From MGBC108787 sp964591225 (GTDB taxonomy: Bacteria; Bacillota_I; Bacilli_A; RF39; UBA660): a stretch of 19,429 bases of DNA. The stretch lies in the NCBI GenBank assembly GCA_964591225.1, contig CAZQAO010000012.1, forward strand, positions 1 through 19,429, given 5' to 3'. Below the pieces are notes generated by a model. The model was not told the origin of the DNA, made no database searches, and saw only the letters and a program-made list of their open reading frames with translations. Below are positions 7,367-14,818 of this stretch, piece after piece. Made by a program: the position numbers and the translations under genes. Position 1 is the stretch's first letter, and each line of letters opens with the position of its first letter.

Positions 7367-7801
7367 TTATTCTAAATCACTACATGTTCCTGTAGGAATA
7401 TAAGTTTTATATTCACTATGAGTTTCATCACTAGCATAGCGATAGACAATTACATAATCGGTTTTTTGACAATAATTTCTATTATCTTCAAATAAACCTT
7501 TTTGTTCTAATTCATCAACCGTAAGCTTATGAGTACACTTCGTATTATCAGCTAAATGAGAAATATCATTTTGTTCATATACTTCTTTCGAAAAATCAAC
7601 CGAACATTTTTGGATATGTAAAGAATCCATGGCATAAGAAATAGCTACTTCACTTAAGTTATTTTGCATTTCTTTGGCAGTATTTCTTCGTACTCGATTT
7701 AAAACTGCCATAGTCCCCATTCCTCCAGCAGTAGTAACAATTGCTAAAACTACAATAACTGCTAATAATTCTACTAAAGTAAAACCTGATTTTTTTGGCA
7801 T
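7367..7801 (-). CDS. Type IV prepilin-like protein at head of the ftsY operon
   Basis: 144 aa from the ATG at 7801. Leader MPKKSG is followed by FTLVELLAVIVVLAIV, the canonical class III prepilin cleavage/methylation signal with Glu at +5 and a hydrophobic helix. The soluble part has four Cys (66, 89, 111, 140), possibly two disulfides, and a DELEQKGLF segment resembling pseudopilin C-termini. A GTG at 7816 in the same frame would put five odd residues before the leader; the ribosome site GAAAGTGGGTGAT overlaps that GTG and ends 5 nt before the ATG, so 7801 is chosen. It is the first gene after the minus-strand promoter (7852-7824) and precedes ftsY. It might be part of a DNA-uptake or secretion pseudopilus, but no machinery genes are present here. 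Confidence 0.85.
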   Translation of the reverse strand: MPKKSGFTLVELLAVIVVLAIVTTAGGMGTMAVLNRVRRNTAKEMQNNLSEVAISYAMDSLHIQKCSVDFSKEVYEQNDISHLADNTKCTHKLTVDELEQKGLFEDNRNYCQKTDYVIVYRYASDETHSEYKTYIPTGTCSDLE

Positions 7802-7823
7802 TTTATCATCACCCACTTTCTAT

Positions 7824-7852
7824 AGTATAGCATATAAGAGTGGACAAACCAA
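7824..7852 (-). promoter_or_regulatory. Promoter of the pilin-ftsY-ylxM-ffh-fhs operon
   Basis: On the minus strand, -35 TTGGTT (7852-7847), a 17-nt spacer, -10 TATACT (7829-7824), with a start near 7817 directly before the ribosome site. Its -35 box abuts that of the divergent rnj promoter. Confidence 0.6.
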
Positions 7853-7869
7853 ATATTTTGCGTTATAAT
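7841..7869 (+). promoter_or_regulatory. Sigma-A promoter for RNase J
   Basis: -35 TGGACA (7841-7846), 17-nt spacer, consensus -10 TATAAT (7864-7869). The predicted start is near 7876, giving a leader of about 43 nt that carries AAAGGA 8-9 nt before the ATG. Confidence 0.72.
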
Positions 7870-7918
7870 GGAAAAGTAAGAAAAAACTTTATTTTTTTAT
7901 TTTGAAAGGAAAATTTCT

Positions 7919-9595
7919 ATGAAAGAAGATAGTACAAGTACGTCTATTATTGCCCTAGGTGGTTTAGGCGAAGTCGGTAAAAACATGTATGTAGTTACGC
8001 ATAAAAATGAAATTTTAATTATTGATGCTGGAGTTATGTTTCCGACCGAAGACTTATTAGGAGTCGATGCCGTAATTCAAGATATTACTTATTTAAAACA
8101 AAATGAAGATAAAATTGTCGGCTTAGTAATTACCCATGGTCATGAAGATCATATTGGAGGTATTCCCTATCTTTTACAAAGTGTTCGCATTCCGAAAATA
8201 TATGCAGCTAAAATTGCCGCTGATTTAATTGAAAAAAAATTAATTGATCAAAATATTAAATATCAAGATATTGAAATCGTCGATAGTGATTCGATTATTA
8301 AAACTAAATATTTTGAAATTGAATTTGTTAGAACTACTCACTCTATTCCCGATTCTTATGCTATTGCTATTCATACTCCGAATGGAACTATTTTTGAAAC
8401 GGGAGATTTTAAATTTGATTTGACTCCAATTGGTCCTTTAGCTGATTTACATAAAATGGCTGAAATTAGTAAACGAGGTGTCAAGATTTTAATGAGTGAT
8501 TCAACGAATGCTCTATCACCTGGGTTTTCTACCAGTGAAAGTATGGTTGATGAAGCTTTAGAAAATATTATTAGTAAACATCCTGCTCGGATTATTATTG
8601 CTACTTTTGCTTCTAATATTTATCGAATTAAACATATCGTGGAAACTTGTCGTAAACATAATCGTAAAATCGTGGTTTTTGGTCGTTCTATGGAAACAAC
8701 TATTGAACTAGCCATGAATAATGGCTTATTAGAAGATAAATCAATTATTATTGATTACAATAAAGCTAAAACTTTAAAAAAGAATGAAATTTGTATTCTT
8801 TGTACTGGTTCCCAAGGAGAACCGCTAGCAGCTCTTTCACGGATTGCTAATGGCGTTCATAAACAAATTACTTTAATGCCCGATGATTTAGTAGTTTTCT
8901 CTTCCAATCCGATTCCCGGAAATGCTAGTAGTGTCAATCGCGTAATTAACAAATTATATTTAAAAGGCGTTCATGTTTTTACGAATAGTGAATTTAGTGA
9001 TATTCATGCTTCGGGACATGGTAAACAAGAAGAACAAAAATTAATGCTACGCTTAATAAATCCAGAATATTTTATGCCTTGTCATGGCGAATATCGAATG
9101 CTTAAAAAACATGCGGAATTAGGAGAAATGTGTGGTATTCCCAAAGAAAATATCTTTATCTGTAAAAATGGGGATAGTGTCATTTTAGATAAAAATGGCG
9201 CCCATATCGGTAATTCGGTTCAAGCGGGAGATGTTTATGTTGATGGCTCAAGAATTGGTGATATCGGTTCTGTAGTAATTAAAGATCGAAAATTAATGAG
9301 TAATGATGGTATTTTACTAGTTATTTTAAATATTAATCCTTTTACCAAGAAATTACTAATTAAACCTAACGTTACTACCAGAGGATTTGTTATGGTCAAT
9401 GAAAATGGCGAATTAATTAATAAAATAGAACGAAAAATTTCGTACATTGTCAATAATACTTTAGAAAATAATAATTATAATTATACCGATTTAAAAAATG
9501 AAATTATTTTAGAATTACATCCTTATATTAGTGAATTAACAGGAAGACATCCGATTATTTTACCAGTAATTATGGAAGTTAAAAATAACGAATAA
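7919..9595 (+). CDS. rnj: Ribonuclease J
   Basis: 558 aa, the usual RNase J length. Metallo-beta-lactamase/beta-CASP fold: the metal-binding motif HGHEDHIGG (73-81), GDFKFD, SDSTNA, then beta-CASP motifs GSQGEP, HASGHG and PCHGEYR, and a C-terminal domain. RNase J is a dual 5'-3' exo- and endoribonuclease that matures 16S rRNA and degrades mRNA in bacteria using RNase Y/J instead of RNase E. Whether it corresponds to RNase J1 or J2 cannot be told from one copy. It is transcribed alone, divergent from the pilin/ftsY operon, and ends at a bidirectional hairpin. RNase Y lies close by on the other strand. Confidence 0.97.
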   Translation: MKEDSTSTSIIALGGLGEVGKNMYVVTHKNEILIIDAGVMFPTEDLLGVDAVIQDITYLKQNEDKIVGLVITHGHEDHIGGIPYLLQSVRIPKIYAAKIAADLIEKKLIDQNIKYQDIEIVDSDSIIKTKYFEIEFVRTTHSIPDSYAIAIHTPNGTIFETGDFKFDLTPIGPLADLHKMAEISKRGVKILMSDSTNALSPGFSTSESMVDEALENIISKHPARIIIATFASNIYRIKHIVETCRKHNRKIVVFGRSMETTIELAMNNGLLEDKSIIIDYNKAKTLKKNEICILCTGSQGEPLAALSRIANGVHKQITLMPDDLVVFSSNPIPGNASSVNRVINKLYLKGVHVFTNSEFSDIHASGHGKQEEQKLMLRLINPEYFMPCHGEYRMLKKHAELGEMCGIPKENIFICKNGDSVILDKNGAHIGNSVQAGDVYVDGSRIGDIGSVVIKDRKLMSNDGILLVILNINPFTKKLLIKPNVTTRGFVMVNENGELINKIERKISYIVNNTLENNNYNYTDLKNEIILELHPYISELTGRHPIILPVIMEVKNNE

Positions 9596-9630
9596 AAAAA
9601 ATTCATCCTAACAATATGATGAATTTTTTA
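9594..9630. terminator. Bidirectional terminator between rnj and the gmk-like gene
   Basis: A 12-bp stem (AAAAAATTCATC at 9596-9607 with GATGAATTTTTT at 9618-9629) and a 10-nt loop. The A/T flanks give T runs in both directions, so it can end rnj (plus) and the gmk-like gene (minus), whose stop codon lies in the stem. Confidence 0.85.
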
Positions 9631-10230
9631 TTTTTTGGTAAGCTTTAATTTTTTTTCTAAAATATTATCTAACTCATTAGTAGTATCAGCTATAGTATTA
9701 TTATTATAAACTATAAATGGTTTATATTTAATTATTTGATCTTCGGTAAAATCTTTGGCATCAGCTAGAAAGCGCCGACACATCTCCGCATATTTACCAT
9801 TTTCTAATTTTTTCTCTCGATCTAAGCACCTTTGCAACCGAATGCCATCATCCATTTGAAAATAAATAGGAACTAATTGATCTGGGGAATAAACATTCAA
9901 AAATTGGTTATATCCTTCCCAGGTATTAGCTAAACAATAATTGTAATTTTCTAAATCAATTTGTTCTTTACCAGTGGCATAAGACCAAATACCATGAACA
10001 GTTGTATAATCTCGGCGTTCAATTAACAACTCCTTTTTTTCTAAATTATCCATTTCGATAGAACTAATAAAATAATATTCTCTACCCTCAACTTCATGAG
10101 AACGTTTTGGTCTAGTTGTTAATAAAATAATAGGTTTAATATTATAATGTTCTAAAGTATAAGCTAAAAAAGTATCTTTACCCGAACCACTAGGTCCAAT
10201 AAAGAAAATAATTTTGTTATTTTTATTCAT
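9628..10230 (-). CDS. Divergent guanylate-kinase-like protein
   Basis: About 200 aa. P-loop GPSGSGKDT near the N-terminus, TTRPKR and EGREYYF follow the guanylate kinase pattern (GPSGVGKGT, TTRxPRxGE, DYxF), and RRDYTTVHGIWSYAT recalls the GMP-binding region with Y-x-T-x-x-G spacing altered. After this the resemblance to canonical Gmk fades: the LEIEVQGA block is absent and replaced by LANTWEGYNQFL. It may be the cell's guanylate kinase (GMP to GDP) or a paralogue with another nucleotide or unrelated substrate. Two tandem ATGs exist; the second (10230) is 6 nt from AGGAGG and preferred. It follows rny by about 20 nt and is probably co-transcribed. Confidence 0.7.
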   Translation of the reverse strand: MNKNNKIIFFIGPSGSGKDTFLAYTLEHYNIKPIILLTTRPKRSHEVEGREYYFISSIEMDNLEKKELLIERRDYTTVHGIWSYATGKEQIDLENYNYCLANTWEGYNQFLNVYSPDQLVPIYFQMDDGIRLQRCLDREKKLENGKYAEMCRRFLADAKDFTEDQIIKYKPFIVYNNNTIADTTNELDNILEKKLKLTKK

Positions 10231-10253
10231 CATAAACCTCCTAAAAAAAGAAA

Positions 10254-11810
10254 CTACTTAGCTTCTTCTTGAGCTCTAGTTTCTCTAATAACAGTTATTT
10301 TAATAGTACCCGGATATTGCATTTCTGATTCAATTTTTTCTTTGATATCCCGAGCAATTTTATAACTCTTACGATCATCTACTTCTTCTGGTTTTACCAT
10401 AACTCGAATCTCTCTACCCGCTTGCATAGCAAAGGTTTTTTCTACTCCTTCAAATGAGTTACCAATCTCTTCTAATTGTTCTAATCGTTTAATGTAATTT
10501 TCTAAGGAATCATTTCTCGCTCCAGGTCGAGCGGCAGATAAAGTATCAGCAATTTGGACTAAGGTAGCAATAAGAGTGGCTTGTTTTTCATCATCATGAT
10601 GGGAAGCAATAGCATTAATAACCACTTCATCTTCATGGTATTTCTTAGCAATTTCTACCCCAATTTCGACATGAGAACCTTCCATTTCAAAATCGATAGC
10701 TTTACCAATATCATGTAATAATCCTGCTCTTTTAGCTAATATGACATTCTCTCCTAGTTCGGCAGCCATTAAGCCTGCTAAATTGGCTACTTCAATAGAA
10801 TGTTGTAAAGCATTTTGACCATAACTAGTTCTAAAATGTAATTTACCAATAAGATGAACTAATTCTGGTTCGACATTGGTAATCCCTAAATTAAATAGAG
10901 CTTCCGTTCCCATTTCGGTTATTTTCTCATTAATATCTTTTGAAACTTTATCATAAACTTCTTCAATTCTAGATGGATGAATTCGACCATCTTTTATTAA
11001 AGTTTCAATAGTTATTTTAGCAATTTCTCGCCGATAAGGATCAAAACTAGAAATAACAATGGCTTCCGGAGTATCATCAATAATTAAATCTACTCCCGTT
11101 ACCGATTCAATAGTTCTAATATTCCTTCCTTCTCGACCAATTAATCTTCCTTTCATTTCATCACTAGGTAGCGTAATAGTACTGACAGTTTGCTCACTAG
11201 CCACATCTTCAGAATATCTTTGCATACTAGAAGCAATTAAATCTTTCGCCTTTTCATTGGCCATTAATTTAGCTTCTCGTTCTCGTTCTTTTATATAGGA
11301 AGCAATTTCTAAAGACATTTCATCTTCAACCCGCTTCATAATCATATCGCGTGCTTTCTCACGGGAAAATTTTGCAATCGTTTCTAATTGTTGCATTTCT
11401 TGCTTAATCATTTCATCCATTTTAACTTCTTTGGCAGATAGTTCTTTTTGTTTTACTAATAAATTATTATCTCGTTCATCCAACATTGCATCTCTTTTTT
11501 GCAACATTTCATCCCGTTTATCTTGAATTTTTTCTCTTTGCATTAAACGGGACTCTGAATCTTTTAATTCTTCTTTTTTTTGCTTAATTTCTTGATCAGT
11601 TTCTTGTTTTAATTTATAAGATTCTTCTTTAATTTCTAACAAAGAATCTCTTTTATATGTATCGGCATCTTTTTTCGCGTCCGTTAATAATTTTTCGGCT
11701 TTTCTAGAAGCATTATTTACTTTGAAATAATCCATTACCAAAATAAATACTGCTCCAACAAAAATTCCTATAACTAAAGTTAAAATAATGGATATAAAGC
11801 TTGCATTCAT
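10254..11810 (-). CDS. rny: Ribonuclease Y
   Basis: 518 aa, normal length. One N-terminal transmembrane helix (about 5-27), a long charged coiled coil (about 33-195), a KH domain with GRLIGREGRNIR (221-232), and an HD domain with LLHDIGK (His366-Asp367) and SHHDDE (403-408). RNase Y is the membrane-anchored endonuclease that starts mRNA decay in Bacillota. In B. subtilis it also lies downstream of recA. GGAGGG precedes the ATG. It has its own promoter in the recA-rny gap, and a gmk-like gene follows. Confidence 0.98.
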   Translation of the reverse strand: MNASFISIILTLVIGIFVGAVFILVMDYFKVNNASRKAEKLLTDAKKDADTYKRDSLLEIKEESYKLKQETDQEIKQKKEELKDSESRLMQREKIQDKRDEMLQKRDAMLDERDNNLLVKQKELSAKEVKMDEMIKQEMQQLETIAKFSREKARDMIMKRVEDEMSLEIASYIKEREREAKLMANEKAKDLIASSMQRYSEDVASEQTVSTITLPSDEMKGRLIGREGRNIRTIESVTGVDLIIDDTPEAIVISSFDPYRREIAKITIETLIKDGRIHPSRIEEVYDKVSKDINEKITEMGTEALFNLGITNVEPELVHLIGKLHFRTSYGQNALQHSIEVANLAGLMAAELGENVILAKRAGLLHDIGKAIDFEMEGSHVEIGVEIAKKYHEDEVVINAIASHHDDEKQATLIATLVQIADTLSAARPGARNDSLENYIKRLEQLEEIGNSFEGVEKTFAMQAGREIRVMVKPEEVDDRKSYKIARDIKEKIESEMQYPGTIKITVIRETRAQEEAK

Positions 11811-11874
11811 AGTATCCCTCCATTATTTCTATCTATCAACAAATTCATTACAAAATAAATCTATTTCCTTTTTT

Positions 11875-11903
11875 ATTATAAAGTTTTCTATAACATTTAT
11901 CAA
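11875..11903 (-). promoter_or_regulatory. Sigma-A promoter for rny
   Basis: On the minus strand, -35 TTGATA (11903-11898), 17-nt spacer, consensus -10 TATAAT (11880-11875), predicting a start near 11868 and a leader of roughly 58 nt. Confidence 0.75.
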
Positions 11904-11921
11904 CTACATATTTTTTACCAA

Positions 11922-11956
11922 TTAAAAAAAGAAAGATTATTATTCGCTTTTTGCAG
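11922..11956 (-). terminator. Possible weak terminator of recA
   Basis: On the minus strand, AAGAAAG near the 3' end of recA can pair with CTTTCTT just after the stop codon across a loop of about 21 nt, followed by a run of T. The stem is A/G-rich with a large loop, so termination may be incomplete. Confidence 0.35.
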
Positions 11957-12986
11957 CTTTCTTCTCTTTCTTTTTATCATCGTCAATAAATCCATAATGA
12001 TCACGAATTTTCATTTCTAGTTCATTAGCTAATTCCGGATTATCTTTTAAAAATAATTTTACATTTTCTTTACCTTGGCCAATTTTTTCCCCATTGTAAG
12101 CATACCAAGCACCACTTTTTTCTAAAATATTAAGATCGCTCGCAATATCGACAATCTCCCCTTCATGACTAACTCCTTCGCCATACATAATATCAACTGT
12201 AGCTGATTTAAATGGGGGAGCCACTTTATTTTTGACTACTTTTATATTAGTTCGATTACCAATTACTTGTTCACCTTGTTTAATTTGTTCAGCTCGCCGA
12301 ATATCCAAACGAATGCTGGCATAAAATTTTAAAGCGCGACCGCCCGGAGTAGTTTCAGGATTACCAAACATTACGCCTACTTTTTCTCTTAATTGATTAA
12401 TAAATATAGCAGTCGTTTTCGTTTTATTAATTGTTCCCGATAATTTACGTAAGGCTTGACTCATTAAGCGGGCTTGTAAACCCACATGAGCATCTCCCAT
12501 CTCCCCATCAATTTCCGCTTGAGGAACTAAAGCAGCGACCGAATCAATAACAACAATATTAATTGCTTCACTACGTACTAAGGCTTCACAAATTTCTAAG
12601 GCTTGTTCTCCCGTATCCGGTTGAGAAAATAAAAGTTCATTAATATCTACTCCTAAATTCTTAGCATAAACAGGATCAAAAGCATGTTCGGCATCAATAA
12701 ATGCCGCCCGACCTCCTTCTTTTTGCACTTCGGCAATGGCATGTAAAGCAAAAGTAGTCTTACCCGAAGATTCCGGACCATATATTTCAATAATTCTTCC
12801 TTTAGGATATCCACCGACACCTAAAGCTATATCTAAACTCAAAGACCCACTTTTGGTAACATCTATTTCCATATGTTCTTCTTCGCCCAGTTTCATAATA
12901 GATCCTTGACCAAATTGTTTTTCAATATCAGCAAGCACTTGTTCTAAGGCTTTATCTTTATCTTTTGTACTATTTGCTACTTTCAT
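11940..12986 (-). CDS. recA: Recombinase RecA
   Basis: 348 aa. Walker A GPESSGKTT (70-78), the strand-exchange core VVIDSVAALVPQAEIDGEMG, and loop L2 region INQLREKVGVMFGNPETTPGG are all intact, with a Lys/Asp-rich C-terminal tail. RecA forms filaments on single-stranded DNA, performs homologous pairing and triggers LexA self-cleavage. GAGGAG lies about 7 nt before the ATG. It is monocistronic by position, with its own consensus promoter and a LexA-type operator upstream. The order rodZ-pgsA-X-Y-recA-rny mirrors the Bacillus order except that cinA is missing. Confidence 0.99.
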   Translation of the reverse strand: MKVANSTKDKDKALEQVLADIEKQFGQGSIMKLGEEEHMEIDVTKSGSLSLDIALGVGGYPKGRIIEIYGPESSGKTTFALHAIAEVQKEGGRAAFIDAEHAFDPVYAKNLGVDINELLFSQPDTGEQALEICEALVRSEAINIVVIDSVAALVPQAEIDGEMGDAHVGLQARLMSQALRKLSGTINKTKTTAIFINQLREKVGVMFGNPETTPGGRALKFYASIRLDIRRAEQIKQGEQVIGNRTNIKVVKNKVAPPFKSATVDIMYGEGVSHEGEIVDIASDLNILEKSGAWYAYNGEKIGQGKENVKLFLKDNPELANELEMKIRDHYGFIDDDKKKEKKAAKSE

Positions 12987-13015
12987 GTTTTCTCCTCACT
13001 TTTTTGTATATTTTC

Positions 13016-13044
13016 ATTTTATTATACAAAAAATACTTTGTCAA
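13016..13044 (-). promoter_or_regulatory. Sigma-A promoter for recA
   Basis: On the minus strand, perfect -35 TTGACA (13044-13039), 17-nt spacer, -10 TAAAAT (13021-13016), with a predicted start near 13009 and a leader of about 22 nt. Confidence 0.75.
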
Positions 13045-13053
13045 CACTTTTAT

Positions 13054-13067
13054 CAAACATATGTTTG
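13054..13067. promoter_or_regulatory. LexA/DinR-type SOS box at recA
   Basis: CAAACATATGTTTG is a perfect 14-bp palindrome and matches the Bacillus SOS consensus CGAACRNRYGTTYG at 13 of 14 positions (A for G at position 2). It ends 9 bp upstream of the recA -35 box, where LexA could block polymerase access. Confidence 0.72.
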
Positions 13068-13083
13068 TTAAAATTTGTTAAAT
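13064..13083. repeat. 10-bp direct repeats overlapping the SOS box
   Basis: TTTGTTAAA occurs at 13064-13072 and again at 13074-13082 (plus reading), one turn apart, with the first copy sharing bases with the SOS palindrome. It may be an additional binding site or only AT-rich upstream-element DNA. Confidence 0.3.
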
Positions 13084-13097
13084 TATATAATCAAAAA

Positions 13098-13140
13098 ATA
13101 AAAAAATAAGCATTAAATTTCTTAAATTTGCTTACTTTTT
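13098..13140 (-). terminator. Terminator of the gpsB-rnpB-rodZ-pgsA unit
   Basis: On the minus strand, TAAGCA (13134-13129) pairs with TGCTTA (13112-13107), and an inner AAATTT/AAATTT extends the hairpin. A run of seven T follows. It lies between the 239-aa gene and the recA promoter. Confidence 0.7.
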
Positions 13141-13152
13141 TATTCAAATATT

Positions 13153-13872
13153 TTATATTTGCATTTCCGTATTTTCTTCTAAACTATTTTGAACTAGGGC
13201 TTTTACATCAATATTATATTGTTCTTTTAACGTTTTAATACTTATACTAAATATAGGATGTAACTTTCCCTCAACTACTAAATCGATATTTCGATCTTTT
13301 AAATAATTAATTAAAGCTAAATTTTGAGTCATCGGTTTTCTTAAATCATTAATTGTTAAATAAGAATCAATATTTTCTCTGGCAAATAATTCGATATTTT
13401 CTTCAATATTTTGGGTATTAATATTTAAAAGATCGGGTTGGATTAAATGTTGATATTTAGCTTCTTGCCAATAAGGATAACTAATAAGTTTTTGCATTTG
13501 TTCTAAGTTATGATTCCAAATATGAGGACTTAATATATTAGGATGAATTTGAAACCACGGATCGGTGGTGATAAAAGTAATATAAGATAAGCGAGAAAGC
13601 CAAATTCTAGGCGTAAGAAGACTACTATTACGCCGTAACATTTCATTATTAACAACATATTTAATAGTTTCTAAATTAGTATACCAAATATTTTTAGTTA
13701 ATAACATAGCATACAAAGGATCTTTCCAAACATTAGACCCATGACTATCTTGTAAATAAAGAATATCATAAACATTTTGAAACTTCATTTGATACATTCG
13801 ATCACATTTTAAATATTCGACATTTAATCTTTTTAAGATTTGATCAATTAATACTTTTTCTTCTACTACCAT
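13153..13872 (-). CDS. Unrecognised protein of about 28-residue tandem repeats
   Basis: 239 aa, soluble, no signal peptide, not recognised as a known family. A repeated pattern is visible: LLTKNIWYTNLETIKYVV (57-74), LLTPRIWLSRLSYITFIT (85-102), ILSPHIWNHNLEQMQKLI (113-130), then weaker copies starting near 143 (LIQPDLL) and 171 (YLTINDL), and perhaps 29. Spacing is 28, 28, 30 and 28 residues. Each unit looks like L-[ST]-x-x-x-I-W-x-x-x-L-x-x-I and should form alpha-hairpins, i.e. a small solenoid likely to bind a protein or nucleic acid. The start overlaps the end of the 114-aa gene by 7 bases, with AAGAGGT before it, so the two are translationally coupled. It is the last gene before the terminator, at the locus usually occupied by cinA. 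Confidence 0.85.
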   Translation of the reverse strand: MVVEEKVLIDQILKRLNVEYLKCDRMYQMKFQNVYDILYLQDSHGSNVWKDPLYAMLLTKNIWYTNLETIKYVVNNEMLRRNSSLLTPRIWLSRLSYITFITTDPWFQIHPNILSPHIWNHNLEQMQKLISYPYWQEAKYQHLIQPDLLNINTQNIEENIELFARENIDSYLTINDLRKPMTQNLALINYLKDRNIDLVVEGKLHPIFSISIKTLKEQYNIDVKALVQNSLEENTEMQI

Positions 13873-14210
13873 AAGACCTCTTCCAAAATTTCCATATTTT
13901 CTTTTAAAATATGATAATAATTATTTCCATATTGTTTTTTTAACTTTTCCCATCGTTTTTGAAACTCTAAGGCATCTAATAAAAATATATCTAAATAAGT
14001 GACAATAATATCTTCAATATAATCAATAGCTTCTTTTTGTAAATAAGCAATAATTTTCTCAAAATTATCTGGTTCGATGTTTTCTAAAACACTGGCATCA
14101 TATACTTTTAAAATTGTATCGACATCATCTTCATCTAAATATTTTTTAATAAATTTTAAGTTTTGAAAATATTTTTGTTGATTATTTAATTCATCTTCAT
14201 TACTAGCCAT
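13866..14210 (-). CDS. Unrecognised all-helical acidic protein
   Basis: 114 aa, predicted almost entirely helical and rich in Glu/Asp/Lys, Leu and Ile, without Cys, signal peptide or clear membrane span, although IVTYLDIFLLDAL (69-81) is quite hydrophobic. I do not recognise the family. It begins 1 nt after pgsA with AAGGA inside the end of pgsA, 8 nt from the ATG, and overlaps the repeat protein downstream by 7 bases. This tight packing suggests co-regulated, perhaps interacting, products with pgsA and rodZ-like. Confidence 0.82.
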   Translation of the reverse strand: MASNEDELNNQQKYFQNLKFIKKYLDEDDVDTILKVYDASVLENIEPDNFEKIIAYLQKEAIDYIEDIIVTYLDIFLLDALEFQKRWEKLKKQYGNNYYHILKENMEILEEVLW

Positions 14211-14211
14211 T

Positions 14212-14808
14212 TTATCTATCCTTAAATATTAAATCTTTAGCACGATAATAATATTCACAACCAGAAATAACTGATAATATACAAGCTATACTAATTAAAA
14301 TATCAGCGAAAGGAAAACCGATTAATTCAAAAGGTAAATTATAAAATAACATTAAAGATACTCCCACCATCATACAAATAGTTTTTAGTTTCCCCAGTTT
14401 ACTTGCTGCCACTACTTGGCCTTTATTACCACAAGCCATTTTAATAGCATCGACAATCGTATCTCTAGTAATAACTACTATTGGGACTAAAATACTAATA
14501 AATCCTTGACTAGCTAAGATAATTAATACGCCATTTACTAAGATTTTATCAGCAATAGCATCCATAACTTTACCAAAATCAGTAATCAGATTACGACTTC
14601 TAGCTAAATAACCATCTAAAAAGTCAGTAATAGATGCAATCACAAAAAAAACACCGGCAATTATATATTTAATATCGACAACAATCTTACCGGCCACAAC
14701 AAAAGTTTTTGTAGGTATGCCTAATTGATACCAAGGTACAATTAATAAAACTAAAGTAAGGATTGATAAAATAATCCGGGAAATTGTTATTTTATTTGGT
14801 AAATTCAT
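14212..14808 (-). CDS. pgsA: CDP-diacylglycerol-glycerol-3-phosphate 3-phosphatidyltransferase
   Basis: 198 aa. The CDP-alcohol phosphotransferase signature is complete: D62-x2-D65-G66-x2-A69-R70-x8-G79-x3-D83-x3-D87 (DFLDGYLAR followed by GKVMDAIAD). Several hydrophobic helices surround it (about 10-30, 45-61, 88-115, 138-158, 166-182), as expected for an integral membrane enzyme. It makes phosphatidylglycerophosphate, the committed step to phosphatidylglycerol. AGGAGTGA lies before the ATG and overlaps the TAG stop of the RodZ-like gene. Adjacent rodZ-like and nearby recA match Bacillus gene order. Confidence 0.95.
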   Translation of the reverse strand: MNLPNKITISRIILSILTLVLLIVPWYQLGIPTKTFVVAGKIVVDIKYIIAGVFFVIASITDFLDGYLARSRNLITDFGKVMDAIADKILVNGVLIILASQGFISILVPIVVITRDTIVDAIKMACGNKGQVVAASKLGKLKTICMMVGVSLMLFYNLPFELIGFPFADILISIACILSVISGCEYYYRAKDLIFKDR

Positions 14809-14818
14809 ATATTCACTC

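Noticed and set aside
13098..13140. Inverted repeats here as a CRISPR or mobile element end
   Set aside because: A single short hairpin followed by T residues at the end of a gene; it fits a terminator. No repeat arrays, transposase or target-site duplications were seen anywhere in the window.
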